DNA of 64,000 nucleotides, taken from NCBI RefSeq assembly GCF_028867965.1, contig NZ_JAPQNT010000009.1, forward strand, positions 1 to 64,000. Reading direction: 5' to 3'. Shown piece by piece: positions 7,578 through 16,557 of the stretch. Within the stretch, counting starts at the first letter, position 1; the number at the start of each line of letters is the position of its first letter. The notes under the pieces were generated by a model, which saw only the letters and a list, made by a program, of their open reading frames with translations, was not told where the DNA came from and did no database searches. The stretch comes from Flavobacterium sp. SUN046. Its GTDB lineage: Bacteria; Bacteroidota; Bacteroidia; Flavobacteriales; Flavobacteriaceae. A program made the position numbers and the translations under genes.

Positions 7578-9335
7578 TTATTGCACTTCTTTTTCAGAAA
7601 GTTGTTTGTAATAAAGCTCTTTATAGTAGCCATTTTGGTTTACTAATTGATTATGAGAACCTTGTTGAATTATATTTCCGTCTTCTAAAATAATGATTTT
7701 ATCTGCATTTTTAGCCGATGAAACTCGATGACTAACAATAATTGTGGTTTTGTTTTGGCTAATTTGTAGTAAATTATTTAAAATTTGCTCTTCGGTTTCG
7801 GTATCAACTGCCGATAAACAATCGTCAAAAAGTAAAATTTCAGGATTTTTAATAATTGCTCTTGCAATAGAAACACGCTGTTTTTGTCCGCCAGAAAGCG
7901 TAATTCCTCTTTCGCCTAATATTGTTTCGTATTGATTGTTAAAATTTATAATGTTATCATGAACTACTGCTTTTTTTGCAGCCTCATAAACTTCATCATC
8001 GGTTGCTGTTTCTTTTCCGAATTTTATATTATTTTTTATAGAATCAGAAAATAAGAACGCATCTTGCGGTACAATGCCAATACTATTCCTTAAATCGGAT
8101 AAATTTACTTTTGAAATTGTAGTTTCATCTATCAAAATCGAACCTTCTTTTATATCATACAATCTAGTTATCAATGATAAAATACTGGATTTTCCGGAAC
8201 CGGTTTTTCCTAAAATTGCTAAAGTTTCACCTTTTTCAACTTTAAACGAAATGTTTTTTAGCGCTACAATATTAGTATCATCATATGTGAAACTCACATT
8301 TTTAAATTCAATTTCTCCTTTAATAATCGATTTTTCTTGGTTATTATTTTTTATTTCGGGTTCGATTTTCAAAAATTCATTGATACGTTTTTGCGATGCT
8401 TCGGCTTCTTGAATTAATGATGAAACCCAACCAATAGTTGCAACTGGCCAAGTTAACATGTTTACATATAAGATAAATTCAGCAATAGTTCCGATGCTTT
8501 TTATAGTACCATCAATATACATTTTTCCGCCAAAATAGATTACAACAAGATTGCTAACTCCAATTAATGTAACCATTAGCGGACCAAAAAAAGACTGAAC
8601 ATTGGCCAAATTCATACTTTTAGTCTTGCTTTCTTGAGCCAATTCTTCAATAGTTACTTGATTTTGTTTTTCTAAACCATACGCTTTAATCACTCTAATT
8701 CCCGAAAATACTTCTTGTGTATAACTAGAAACTTTTGACAAATATTGCTGAAAAATAGTACTTCGCTTGTTGATTTCAACACTTAATTTGAAAATTATAA
8801 ATGATAAAATTGGTAATGGCAGAAGCGTATATAAAGTCAATCTAGGTGAAACATTATACATATATATAATCACAATTGTAAATGTAATCAGTGTATTGAT
8901 TGTGTACATTACGGCTGGACCAACATACATACGTACTTTGGCTACATCTTCACTAATTCGATTCATTAAATCTCCGGTTCTATTTTTTTTGTAAAAATTT
9001 TGATCTAATACTTCATAATGTTTAAAAACCTCATTTTTTAAATCAAATTCAATGTGTCGTGACATTACAATTAATGTTTGACGCATTACAAAGAGTAAAA
9101 GTCCGGCAACTAAGCTAGCTCCAATTACAAGTAATGTATTTTCAATAAGTTGGCTTTTTATAAACTCGTTTCCAGCGTTACTTTTATGATAAGCTTCAAT
9201 TGCTTTGAATGATTTACTAATCAACTTCGGAATGAAAAGTTTGAAAATTTGTGCCACAATAGTTATGAAAATACCTAATAAAAATCGGTATTTGTATTTG
9301 ATAAAATATTTATTCAAATAATGTAATTCTTTCAT
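7578..9335 (-). CDS. ABC exporter half-transporter (MsbA/YheI-like)
   Basis: 585 residues, the standard size for a membrane-plus-ATPase half-transporter. Residues 1-320 form six membrane helices of the type I exporter fold. The ATPase domain has Walker A GKTGSGKSS, Q-loop VPQDAFLF, signature LSGGQKQR, Walker B ILLFDD and the switch region IIVSHR. The position after the Walker B aspartate is Asp instead of the catalytic Glu, as in degenerate sites of heterodimeric exporters. The substrate may be a lipid or drug. No partner gene is in the window, so it may pair with a distant subunit or work as a slow homodimer. Confidence 0.85.
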   Translation of the reverse strand: MKELHYLNKYFIKYKYRFLLGIFITIVAQIFKLFIPKLISKSFKAIEAYHKSNAGNEFIKSQLIENTLLVIGASLVAGLLLFVMRQTLIVMSRHIEFDLKNEVFKHYEVLDQNFYKKNRTGDLMNRISEDVAKVRMYVGPAVMYTINTLITFTIVIIYMYNVSPRLTLYTLLPLPILSFIIFKLSVEINKRSTIFQQYLSKVSSYTQEVFSGIRVIKAYGLEKQNQVTIEELAQESKTKSMNLANVQSFFGPLMVTLIGVSNLVVIYFGGKMYIDGTIKSIGTIAEFILYVNMLTWPVATIGWVSSLIQEAEASQKRINEFLKIEPEIKNNNQEKSIIKGEIEFKNVSFTYDDTNIVALKNISFKVEKGETLAILGKTGSGKSSILSLITRLYDIKEGSILIDETTISKVNLSDLRNSIGIVPQDAFLFSDSIKNNIKFGKETATDDEVYEAAKKAVVHDNIINFNNQYETILGERGITLSGGQKQRVSIARAIIKNPEILLFDDCLSAVDTETEEQILNNLLQISQNKTTIIVSHRVSSAKNADKIIILEDGNIIQQGSHNQLVNQNGYYKELYYKQLSEKEVQ

Positions 9336-9481
9336 TTAATTTCTTTAATTTCTTGTAGTAGTACTTCTAAATTTGTTAAAAAATTAGAAATAATGTAATT
9401 TTAAAATATTCAGTTAAAACTAATTTTATTAACAATATGCTAATTAAAACTAAATTTCGTGAATTATTTTGAATAAAACGT

Positions 9482-9489
9482 TAAATTTG
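9482..9489 (+). promoter_or_regulatory. -7 promoter box before the leucine dehydrogenase gene
   Basis: TAAATTTG fits TAnnTTTG and lies 39 bases upstream of the start codon, in a 190-base divergent region shared with the ABC exporter gene. Confidence 0.45.
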
Positions 9490-9528
9490 CTCTGACTTAT
9501 TGATAAAGTCGCAACCCAAATATTTTTT

Positions 9529-10635
9529 ATGACTACAGAAATCACAACCCCAAAAGAACTTCAAAAGATGGATCCTGTATTTGGACAATTATCATTTGAT
9601 AACCATGAACAAATTGTTTTTTGCAACGACAAAGATACTGGATTAAAAGCAATTATTGGTATTCATAACTCAGTTTTAGGACCAGCTTTAGGCGGAACCA
9701 GAATGTGGAAATACGCCAACGAATGGGAAGCACTAAACGATGTTTTAAGACTTTCTCGCGGAATGACCTACAAATCGGCCATTACAGGTTTAGATTTAGG
9801 TGGCGGAAAAGCAGTGATTATTGGTGATGCCAAAACCGATAAAACGCCCGAAATGATGCGCAAATTTGGTGAATTTGTAAATTCTTTATCAGGAAGATAT
9901 ATTACTGCCGAAGATGTTGGAATGGTAACTGCCGATATGGATACCGTACGAGATGTAACTCCGTATGTAACCGGAATTTCGGAATCACGTGGTGGTTCTG
10001 GTAATCCTTCGCCTGTAACCGCTTATGGTGTTTATATGGGAATGAAAGCTGCTACTAAATATCAATTTGGAACCGATAATTTAGACGGAAAACAAATTTT
10101 AGTTCAGGGAATTGGTCATGTTGGCGAAACTTTAGTTGATTATTTGACTAAAGAAGGCGCTTTGGTACAAATTACCGATATTAATGAAAGTCGTTTAGAA
10201 GAAGTTAGTAAAAAATACGGTGCTTCTATTTTTAGAGGTGCTAACTTGTATGCTGCTAATGTTGATATTTATGCTCCATGTGCGCTTGGTGCAACAATTA
10301 ATGATGAAACTGTTTATAAAATTCAAGCTAAAGTAATTGCTGGAGCGGCTAACAATCAATTGGCAAATGAAAATATTCACGGACCAATTCTTCAAGAAAG
10401 AGGCATTGTTTATGCACCAGATTTCTTAATTAATGCTGGTGGAATTATTAATGTTTATGCCGAAATTGCTAATTATGACAAAGCAGAATCAATGCGAAGA
10501 ACAGAAAATATCTATAATACCACTTTAGAAATTTTTGATTATGCTAAATTAAATAATTTAACTCCTCAAAAAGCGGCTATGGCAATTGCTGAACAAAGAA
10601 TTGCTCAAAGAAAAAAAGAAAACGCATCTAAATAG
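9529..10635 (+). CDS. Leucine (Leu/Val/Phe) dehydrogenase
   Basis: 368 residues of the Glu/Leu/Phe/Val dehydrogenase superfamily, short class. It oxidatively deaminates branched-chain amino acids with NAD+. The N-terminal catalytic domain has LGGTRMWKYANE, MTYKSAITGLDLGGGKAVI (two lysines for substrate binding and catalysis) and TAEDVGM. The Rossmann NAD site is GIGHVGETL at about 205-213. The C-terminal NAGGIINVYAE motif matches the family. With the HMG-CoA lyase gene 5 kb away it could act in leucine degradation, though they are not in one operon. The leucine preference is inferred from overall resemblance. Confidence 0.88.
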   Translation: MTTEITTPKELQKMDPVFGQLSFDNHEQIVFCNDKDTGLKAIIGIHNSVLGPALGGTRMWKYANEWEALNDVLRLSRGMTYKSAITGLDLGGGKAVIIGDAKTDKTPEMMRKFGEFVNSLSGRYITAEDVGMVTADMDTVRDVTPYVTGISESRGGSGNPSPVTAYGVYMGMKAATKYQFGTDNLDGKQILVQGIGHVGETLVDYLTKEGALVQITDINESRLEEVSKKYGASIFRGANLYAANVDIYAPCALGATINDETVYKIQAKVIAGAANNQLANENIHGPILQERGIVYAPDFLINAGGIINVYAEIANYDKAESMRRTENIYNTTLEIFDYAKLNNLTPQKAAMAIAEQRIAQRKKENASK

Positions 10636-10657
10636 TAAAGTGTTTAAAAAATAGTTT

Positions 10658-10665
10658 TATTTTTG
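10658..10665 (+). promoter_or_regulatory. -7 promoter box before nusB
   Basis: TATTTTTG fits the consensus 62 bases before the nusB start. It abuts the hairpin at 10666-10695, so if used, the transcript would begin inside that hairpin. Confidence 0.35.
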
Positions 10666-10697
10666 CAAAGCGAAAGAGCAATATCTTTCGCTTTGTT
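10666..10697 (+). terminator. Perfect 12-bp hairpin between the leucine dehydrogenase gene and nusB
   Basis: CAAAGCGAAAGA (10666-10677) pairs perfectly with TCTTTCGCTTTG (10684-10695) around GCAATA. It is 30 bases after the dehydrogenase stop. The following T tract is interrupted, so it may be a terminator or part of the nusB leader. Confidence 0.5.
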
Positions 10698-10727
10698 AAT
10701 TTTATCCAAAATCAAAAGTTCTTATCC

Positions 10728-11669
10728 GTGTTAAACAGAAGACATATCCGAGTTAAAGTCATGCAATCCATTTATGCAATGCATCAAAGTGGTACAGACG
10801 ATCTTGAAAAACAAGAGAAGTTTTTGCAAGCAAGTTTAGAAAACATCGTAGATTTATATCTAATTATGTTGTCTTCATTAGTAGAAATTCGTAAAAAAGA
10901 AATTGAATATCTTGATATAGCTCAAAAGAAGCATCTTGCCACTCCAGAAGAACGAAATCCAAACCAACGTTTTATTAATAATCCGATTTTGATCGCTTTA
11001 GACGAAAATAATTCGTTAAGTATTGCTCTTGAAAAAAGAAAAATTAACAATTGGCAAATTAATGATGATACTATTTTATTGCTTCTTCAAGATGTGAAAA
11101 ATAGTGAATTGTATGAAAAATATATGGCTAAAAGTGAAACTACTTTTGAAGAAGAACGTTTTTTTGTTGCCGATATGTTTTCAGAATTAATTGCGCCTAA
11201 TGATAAATTATACTCTTATTTAGAAGATTTTAAATTGACTTGGGTTGATGATATTCCGGTTGTGAATACTCAAATTTTGAAGCAATTAAAGCAAATTTCA
11301 GCCAATACAGAATTGTTTAGAGTTCCGGCATTATACAAAGATATTGAAGACAAAGAGTTTGGTGTGACTTTGTTTAGAAAAACGATTTTAAACGATTCCG
11401 AACTTACTAAAGAGTTTGTTGATAAAACTCCAAATTGGGATTTAGAACGTATTGCAGAATTGGATACTATTATTCTTAAAATGGCAATATGTGAGTTTTT
11501 GAAATTTCCTTCCATTCCAGTTAAAGTTACTATTAATGAGTATTTAGAACTTGCAAAAGAATATTCTACACCAAAAAGCAGTCTTTTTATTAACGGAATT
11601 TTAGATAATTTAGTTAAAGATTTTCAGGCAAAAGATAGAATTAAAAAAGTAGGTAGAGGTTTAATATAA
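10728..11669 (+). CDS. nusB: Transcription antitermination factor NusB (long Bacteroidota form)
   Basis: 313 residues, about twice the length of E. coli NusB. It starts at a GTG (10728), chosen because MLNRRHIRVKVMQSIYAM is the conserved NusB N-terminus. A long helical insertion (about 25-160) precedes the conserved C-terminal part, which has WDLERIAELDTIILKMAICEF, SIPVKVTINEYLELAKEYS and the FINGILDNL end motif. NusB joins NusE (S10) on boxA RNA to support rRNA transcription. The next gene starts 11 bases later, followed by yajC, giving a nusB-DUF1573-yajC operon that I recall as common in flavobacteria. Confidence 0.88.
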   Translation: MLNRRHIRVKVMQSIYAMHQSGTDDLEKQEKFLQASLENIVDLYLIMLSSLVEIRKKEIEYLDIAQKKHLATPEERNPNQRFINNPILIALDENNSLSIALEKRKINNWQINDDTILLLLQDVKNSELYEKYMAKSETTFEEERFFVADMFSELIAPNDKLYSYLEDFKLTWVDDIPVVNTQILKQLKQISANTELFRVPALYKDIEDKEFGVTLFRKTILNDSELTKEFVDKTPNWDLERIAELDTIILKMAICEFLKFPSIPVKVTINEYLELAKEYSTPKSSLFINGILDNLVKDFQAKDRIKKVGRGLI

Positions 11670-11680
11670 TACTATTTAAA

Positions 11681-12061
11681 ATGATAAAAAAATCAATTGT
11701 GTTTTGCTTTATTGCAATTTCAGTTTTAACTTCTTGTAAAAATAATTCGGGTTTTGCAACTATGGATTTTTCTGAAAACGAGTACGATTTTGGAACAATA
11801 AAAGAAGGTCAAAAAGTAGAAAAGGAATTTACTTTTAAAAATAATGGTGCTGTAGATTTACTTATTACTAACGTTCAAGGTTCTTGCGGTTGTACAGTTG
11901 GAGAATATCCAAAAGAAGCGGTAAAACCAAATGCAGAAAGTGTAATTAAAGTTTCTTTCAATTCAACAGGAAAACACGGTAAACAAGAAAAATCTGTAAC
12001 TATTACGGCGAATACTAAAGACAGACAAGAACTGTTAAAAATATATGCTGATGTTAAATAG
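11681..12061 (+). CDS. DUF1573 lipoprotein
   Basis: 126 residues. A lipoprotein signal ends at Cys19 (VLTSC). The rest is one DUF1573 domain, an immunoglobulin-like fold with EYDFGTIKEGQKVEKEFTF and the strongly conserved GSCGCTVGEYPKE segment, whose two cysteines are typical of the family. Function unknown; it should be anchored in the periplasm or outer membrane. It sits between nusB and yajC in the same operon. Confidence 0.82.
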   Translation: MIKKSIVFCFIAISVLTSCKNNSGFATMDFSENEYDFGTIKEGQKVEKEFTFKNNGAVDLLITNVQGSCGCTVGEYPKEAVKPNAESVIKVSFNSTGKHGKQEKSVTITANTKDRQELLKIYADVK

Positions 12062-12105
12062 ACTTTAAAAACGCTAAAAATTAATTAATAAAACAATAAA
12101 TAATT

Positions 12106-12381
12106 ATGGAACAATTAGGTAAGTTTTTACCCTTTATTTTAATGTTTGTGGTAATGTATATCTTTATGATCATGCCACAACAAAAAAGAGCAAAAAAAGA
12201 AAAAGAATTTGAAAAAGGATTGAAAGTTGGTGACAAAATAGTTACTAAAAGCGGAATTCACGGTAAAATATCTGAGTTAGCTGAAACTACTGTTGTAATT
12301 GAAACAATGTCAGGAAAATTAAAAATGGAACGTTCTTCAATTTCTAATGAAATGAGTGCTGCATTGAATAAGAAAGCATAA
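12106..12381 (+). CDS. yajC: Sec translocon accessory subunit YajC
   Basis: 91 residues with a single N-terminal membrane helix (about 8-25) followed by MPQQKRAKKEKEFEKGLKVG and the small cytoplasmic domain with GDKIVTKSGIHGKI. YajC associates with SecDF in the inner membrane and aids protein export. Size and motifs are normal. Last gene of the nusB operon; a terminator follows. Confidence 0.9.
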   Translation: MEQLGKFLPFILMFVVMYIFMIMPQQKRAKKEKEFEKGLKVGDKIVTKSGIHGKISELAETTVVIETMSGKLKMERSSISNEMSAALNKKA

Positions 12382-12399
12382 TTTCAAGACTATAATTTT

Positions 12400-12446
12400 A
12401 AAATCCCAAATTCCAATTAAAAATATTGCAGTTTGGGATTTTTTAT
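12400..12446. terminator. Bidirectional terminator between yajC and the YdeI-like gene
   Basis: AAAATCCCAAA (12400-12410) pairs with TTTGGGATTTT (12432-12442), with T runs on both strands. It separates two converging genes. Confidence 0.7.
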
Positions 12447-12457
12447 TTTATAAATTA

Positions 12458-13036
12458 TTAACGGTATTTATCATTCAAACCAATATTCTGAAGTATCATT
12501 TGTTTTATTTTTTCCATTCTCGAAATTTTAGTTTTCTCTTGTTTAGCAGTAGCAATATATTCTAAAAATTCTTTTTGTTTTGATAAAGAAAACGTTTCAA
12601 ATGCTTTATTAAATTTTATATCGTTATTCAATTCATTTTGAAAGAAATCACAAATTTCAATTTCTTTTTTCTCAGGTTTATGACGCAAACCTTTAGATTC
12701 ATTTTGTATTGCTTCTTTGATATAGCTCAATAACAATTTTTCGTTTATTTCGTTTTTGCTGTTAAAACGCCATTGACGTAATGCTTTAGTAATGCCTTCT
12801 TGTGCATTTACTAAAACATTAGCTTCATCTTTTAAGAAAACACCATTGATAAACCAAACACCAAAATAAGATTTGAAACCACCAATTCCCAGAACATTTT
12901 TATTGTTATGAGTATAAATAGAAGTTCCCCATTTAGTAGTTTCAACCAAATCAGTTTTATTAAGAATAGATTTTAAATAATCCAATTCTTCTTCCCATTG
13001 GCTGACTTTATCCCAAACGTGTTTTTTGTCTTCCAT
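12458..13036 (-). CDS. YdeI/OmpD-associated family protein with DUF1801 domain
   Basis: 192 residues. The N-terminal half is a DUF1801 (YdhG-like) domain with WEEELDYLKSIL, ETTKWGTSIYT and FGVWFINGVFLKD. The C-terminal half (about 125-190) is the YdeI/OmpD-associated helical domain with ETFSLSKQKEFLEYI and TKISRMEKIKQMI. Members have been linked to stress and antimicrobial peptide resistance in some bacteria, but the biochemical role is unknown. It is 15 bases downstream of pepT on the same strand and probably cotranscribed. Confidence 0.75.
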   Translation of the reverse strand: MEDKKHVWDKVSQWEEELDYLKSILNKTDLVETTKWGTSIYTHNNKNVLGIGGFKSYFGVWFINGVFLKDEANVLVNAQEGITKALRQWRFNSKNEINEKLLLSYIKEAIQNESKGLRHKPEKKEIEICDFFQNELNNDIKFNKAFETFSLSKQKEFLEYIATAKQEKTKISRMEKIKQMILQNIGLNDKYR

Positions 13037-13051
13037 AAAAACAAAACTTTT

Positions 13052-14305
13052 TTAGTTGTCTGAAAAATCGGTACTAGCCGTCAGTTCAGCAATTTTTACA
13101 ATTACATCAACCGCTTTTTGCATACTTTCTACTGGAACATATTCATATTTTCCGTGAAAATTGTGTCCACCAGCAAAGATATTCGGGCACGGCAATCCCA
13201 TATAAGATAAACGTGAACCATCAGTTCCGCCACGAATGGGTTTGATTAACGGTTCAATTCCTAATTCTTTCATTGCTTTTTCAGCCAAATCAACGATGAA
13301 CATCATTGGTTCAACTTTTTCGCGCATGTTGTAGTATTGGTCTTTTATCTCGGCAATGCAAATGTCTTCGCCAAATTGTTGAGCGAATTTAGCATTGATA
13401 GCAGCAGCAATTGCTACAATTTTATCTTTTCTATCTTGAAATAATGTAGCATCGTGGTCACGAATAATTAATTCTACCACACTTTCTTCAATACTTCCAG
13501 AAAGTCCAACTACATGAAAGAATCCTTCATAATCAGTGGTTTCTTGTGGAATTTCATGTTTAGGCAACTCATTAATAAAATCATTTGCAATCAACATTGA
13601 GTTAATCATTTTGCCTTTAGCATAACCTGGATGCACGCTTTTTCCTTTAAACGTAATTTTTGCACCAGCGGCATTAAAATTCTCGTATTCCAATTCGCCA
13701 ATTTGACTTCCGTCCATAGTGTAAGCCCATTGCGCACCGAATTTTTCTACATCAAAAATATCAGCACCGCGACCAATTTCTTCATCAGGTGTAAATCCTA
13801 CACGAATTTTTCCATGTTTAATTTCAGGATGTTGCATTAGATATTCCATTGCAGAAACAATCTCGGTTAAACCAGCTTTATCATCTGCGCCAAGCAATGT
13901 CAAACCGTTTGTTGTAATTAATGTTTGTCCTTTGTATAATAATAAATCTTGAAAATAATTTGGCGAAAGCACAATGTTTTTTTCTGCATTCAAAACAATA
14001 TCGCCACCATCATAATTTTTTACAATTTGTGGTTTCACATCTTTTCCTATAAAATCTGGCGAAGTATCATAATGTGATACAAAACCTATTGTTGGAACTT
14101 CATGATCAACATTACTAGGTAAAGTTCCCATTACGTAACCATTTTCATCAATGTTAACTTCGGTTAACCCAATTGTTTGAAGTTCTTTTACTAATAAATT
14201 AGCCAGAACTAATTGTTTTTTTGTACTTGGAGTTGTTGGTGAACTTGCGTCCGATTCGGTATCAATAACTACATAGCTAATGAAACGGTCAATAATATGT
14301 TGCAT
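13052..14305 (-). CDS. pepT: Peptidase T (tripeptide aminopeptidase)
   Basis: 417 residues, normal for PepT of family M20B. It removes the N-terminal residue from tripeptides in the cytoplasm. Zinc ligands and active site are visible: VSHYDTSPD (His and catalytic Asp), LLGADDKAG (bridging Asp), [12 protein letters not shown] (catalytic Glu pair), YTMDGS and a C-terminal [15 protein letters not shown] with the last His. [10 protein letters not shown] is also typical. First gene of a probable two-gene unit with the YdeI-like gene; it diverges from pyrD. Confidence 0.92.
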   Translation of the reverse strand: MQHIIDRFISYVVIDTESDASSPTTPSTKKQLVLANLLVKELQTIGLTEVNIDENGYVMGTLPSNVDHEVPTIGFVSHYDTSPDFIGKDVKPQIVKNYDGGDIVLNAEKNIVLSPNYFQDLLLYKGQTLITTNGLTLLGADDKAGLTEIVSAMEYLMQHPEIKHGKIRVGFTPDEEIGRGADIFDVEKFGAQWAYTMDGSQIGELEYENFNAAGAKITFKGKSVHPGYAKGKMINSMLIANDFINELPKHEIPQETTDYEGFFHVVGLSGSIEESVVELIIRDHDATLFQDRKDKIVAIAAAINAKFAQQFGEDICIAEIKDQYYNMREKVEPMMFIVDLAEKAMKELGIEPLIKPIRGGTDGSRLSYMGLPCPNIFAGGHNFHGKYEYVPVESMQKAVDVIVKIAELTASTDFSDN

Positions 14306-14390
14306 GAATTTAGTTTGTTTAATAAGAGCAAATATACGAATTGAATTTGCAGATTTTATTTTTTAAAGCAAATAACTAAATCCATTTTTC

Positions 14391-14398
14391 TATTTTTG
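14391..14398 (+). promoter_or_regulatory. -7 promoter box before pyrD
   Basis: TATTTTTG fits the TAnnTTTG consensus, 20 bases upstream of the pyrD start codon in the short divergent region with pepT. Confidence 0.45.
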
Positions 14399-14418
14399 CA
14401 AAACACAACTACAACAAA

Positions 14419-15441
14419 ATGTACAAACTACTAATTCGTCCGATACTTTTTCAATTTGATCCAGAAAAAGTGCATTATTTCACCTTTTCATTAATTCGAT
14501 TTTTATCTAAAATACCAGGATTTTCATCAATTTTCAAGTCACTTTATTTAGTAAACGATAAACGATTGGAAACCGAAGTTTTCGGATTAAAATTTCCAAA
14601 TCCGGTTGGATTAGCGGCTGGGTTTGATAAAAATGCCGTTTTATACAAAGAACTTTCCAATTTCGGATTCGGATTTATAGAAATAGGAACTTTAACGTCA
14701 GTTGGTCAAGAAGGAAATCCTAAAAAACGATTATTTCGTTTACGCGAAGATTCGGCAATTGTAAACAGAATGGGTTTCAATAATGGCGGAGTTCAAGAAG
14801 CAGTCGAAAAATTAAAGAAAAATAAAGGTGTTTTAATTGGCGGAAACATTGGTAAAAATAAGCTTACGCCAAATGAAAATGCTACGCAAGATTACGAAAT
14901 TTGCTTCGAAGCACTTTTTGATTATGTAGATTATTTTGTGGTAAATGTAAGTTCGCCAAACACACCAAATCTTCGTGAGTTACAAGATAAAAAACCGTTA
15001 ACTGAACTATTACAAACGCTTCAAAATAAAAATTTAACCAAACCAAAACAGAAACCAATTCTTCTTAAAATCGCACCAGATTTAACCAATGAACAGCTTT
15101 TAGATATTATTGATATTGTAAACGAAACAAAAATTGCTGGCGTAATTGCTACAAACACTACAATTTCAAGAGAAGGTTTACAGTCTGAAAATAAATTAGA
15201 AACTGGCGGATTATCTGGAAAACCATTAACTAATCGTTCGACAGAAGTTATTCGTTTTTTATCTCAAAAAAGCAATAAATCATTTCCAATTATTGGTGTT
15301 GGCGGAATCCATTCTGCCGAAGATGCACTAGAAAAATTAGAAGCTGGTGCAAGTTTGATACAATTATACACAGGGTTTATTTACGAAGGTCCGAATTTGG
15401 TAAAACAAATCAATAAAGCAATTCTCAAAAATCTTAAATAA
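14419..15441 (+). CDS. pyrD: Dihydroorotate dehydrogenase, quinone-dependent (class 2)
   Basis: 340 residues. It oxidises dihydroorotate to orotate in pyrimidine synthesis, passing electrons to menaquinone. The class 2 N-terminal helical extension (about 1-40) for membrane association is present. Catalytic and FMN sites include [46 protein letters not shown] (catalytic Ser about 177), ATNTTISRE and [11 protein letters not shown]. The length is normal. A row of CTTTGYG repeats begins directly after the stop and fills the gap to the HMG-CoA lyase gene. Confidence 0.95.
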   Translation: MYKLLIRPILFQFDPEKVHYFTFSLIRFLSKIPGFSSIFKSLYLVNDKRLETEVFGLKFPNPVGLAAGFDKNAVLYKELSNFGFGFIEIGTLTSVGQEGNPKKRLFRLREDSAIVNRMGFNNGGVQEAVEKLKKNKGVLIGGNIGKNKLTPNENATQDYEICFEALFDYVDYFVVNVSSPNTPNLRELQDKKPLTELLQTLQNKNLTKPKQKPILLKIAPDLTNEQLLDIIDIVNETKIAGVIATNTTISREGLQSENKLETGGLSGKPLTNRSTEVIRFLSQKSNKSFPIIGVGGIHSAEDALEKLEAGASLIQLYTGFIYEGPNLVKQINKAILKNLK

Positions 15442-15442
15442 A

Positions 15443-15490
15443 CTTTGTGTCTTTGCGACTTTGTGGCAAAAACTTTTTTTATCTTAGCGA
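15443..15490. repeat. Tandem CTTTGYG octamer repeat between pyrD and the HMG-CoA lyase gene
   Basis: CTTTGTGT, CTTTGCGA and CTTTGTGG run head to tail at 15443-15466 with an exact 8-base period, and a diverged CTTAGCGA lies at 15483-15490. A related cluster occurs at 19701-19741. I recall similar elements scattered between genes in flavobacterial genomes. Confidence 0.55.
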
Positions 15491-15495
15491 CTTAT

Positions 15496-16359
15496 ATGGA
15501 GAAAGTAAAAATAATCGAATGTCCGCGAGATGCAATGCAAGGAATTAAGCCATTTATTCCTACGCAGCGTAAAGTTGATTACATTCAGGCATTACTACGA
15601 GTAGGCTTTGATACTATTGATTTTGGAAGTTTCGTTTCGCCAAAAGCCATTCCGCAAATGGTTGATACTGCCGAGGTTTTAGCACAATTAGATTTATCGA
15701 AAACGTCAAGTAAATTACTGGCAATTATTGCAAATACGCAAGGTGCAGAAATGGCTTCCGTTTATAAAGAAATTCAATATTTAGGCTTTCCATTTTCAAT
15801 TTCAGAGAATTTCCAGATGCGAAATACGCATAAAACCATCGCCGAAAGTTTAATCACTTTGCAAGAAATTTTAAACATTGCAGATAAATCCAATAAAGAA
15901 GTTGTAACCTACATTTCTATGGGTTTCGGAAATCCGTATGGTGACATTTGGAACGTTGATGTAGTAGGCGAGTGGACCGAAAAATTAGCAAAATTGGGCG
16001 TCAAAATCCTATCACTTTCTGATACAGTTGGAAGCTCAACACCCGAAGTTATCGATTATTTATTTTCGAATTTAATTCCAAAATATCCCAACGTTGAGTT
16101 TGGCGCACATTTGCACACAACTCCAGACAAATGGCATGAAAAAGTCGATGCTGCTTACAAAGCTGGTTGCCGACGATTTGATGGCGCCATACAAGGTTTT
16201 GGTGGTTGTCCAATGGCAAAAGACGATTTAACAGGAAACATGCCAACCGAAAAAATGCTGTCGTATTTTACCGAGCAAAAAGCCAATACCAACACAAGTC
16301 CAATGAGTTTTGAAAGCGCTTATAATGTCGCTTCACGATTGTTTGGTGAGTTTCACTAG
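15496..16359 (+). CDS. Hydroxymethylglutaryl-CoA lyase
   Basis: 287 residues from the ATG at 15496; an earlier in-frame start would run through the repeat element. HMG-CoA lyase splits HMG-CoA to acetoacetate and acetyl-CoA, the last step of leucine breakdown. The TIM barrel starts with VKIIECPRDAMQG, in which the Arg-Asp pair binds metal and substrate. It continues with SLSDTVG and FGAHLHTTPDKW (metal histidines), and ends with GFGGCPMAKDDLTGN, containing the catalytic Cys loop. The sequence belongs to the divergent Bacteroidota branch. It probably shares a transcript with pyrD or has its own promoter; a hairpin follows. Confidence 0.85.
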   Translation: MEKVKIIECPRDAMQGIKPFIPTQRKVDYIQALLRVGFDTIDFGSFVSPKAIPQMVDTAEVLAQLDLSKTSSKLLAIIANTQGAEMASVYKEIQYLGFPFSISENFQMRNTHKTIAESLITLQEILNIADKSNKEVVTYISMGFGNPYGDIWNVDVVGEWTEKLAKLGVKILSLSDTVGSSTPEVIDYLFSNLIPKYPNVEFGAHLHTTPDKWHEKVDAAYKAGCRRFDGAIQGFGGCPMAKDDLTGNMPTEKMLSYFTEQKANTNTSPMSFESAYNVASRLFGEFH

Positions 16360-16414
16360 AAGCTATTTCCAGCTATTCATTTCAAGTTTACTCATTTCAA
16401 GTTGTTTTTCTAGA

Positions 16415-16450
16415 CTATAAAAAGAGCTTCCGTTGGTCGCTTTTTTATAG
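16415..16450 (+). terminator. Terminator after the HMG-CoA lyase gene
   Basis: CTATAAAAAGAGC (16415-16427) pairs imperfectly with GCTTTTTTATAG (16439-16450), with the T run inside the right arm. It is 56 bases after the stop. Confidence 0.5.
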
Positions 16451-16557
16451 TAAGAAAAACTAACTTTCAATTTCACAAAGCTTTTCATTGCTATCTGGGC
16501 TAAAAACGGTGCTTAATCTAAACATCGTTTCTGGAGAATTTCGATTAGTTTTTACAA

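Noticed and set aside
15445..15495. Upstream in-frame start for HMG-CoA lyase
   Set aside because: The extra codons are translated repeat sequence; the conserved family start is at 15496.
16360..16414. Doubled CATTTCAAGTT near the HMG-CoA lyase stop
   Set aside because: Only two short copies in low-complexity DNA; not enough to call a repeat family.
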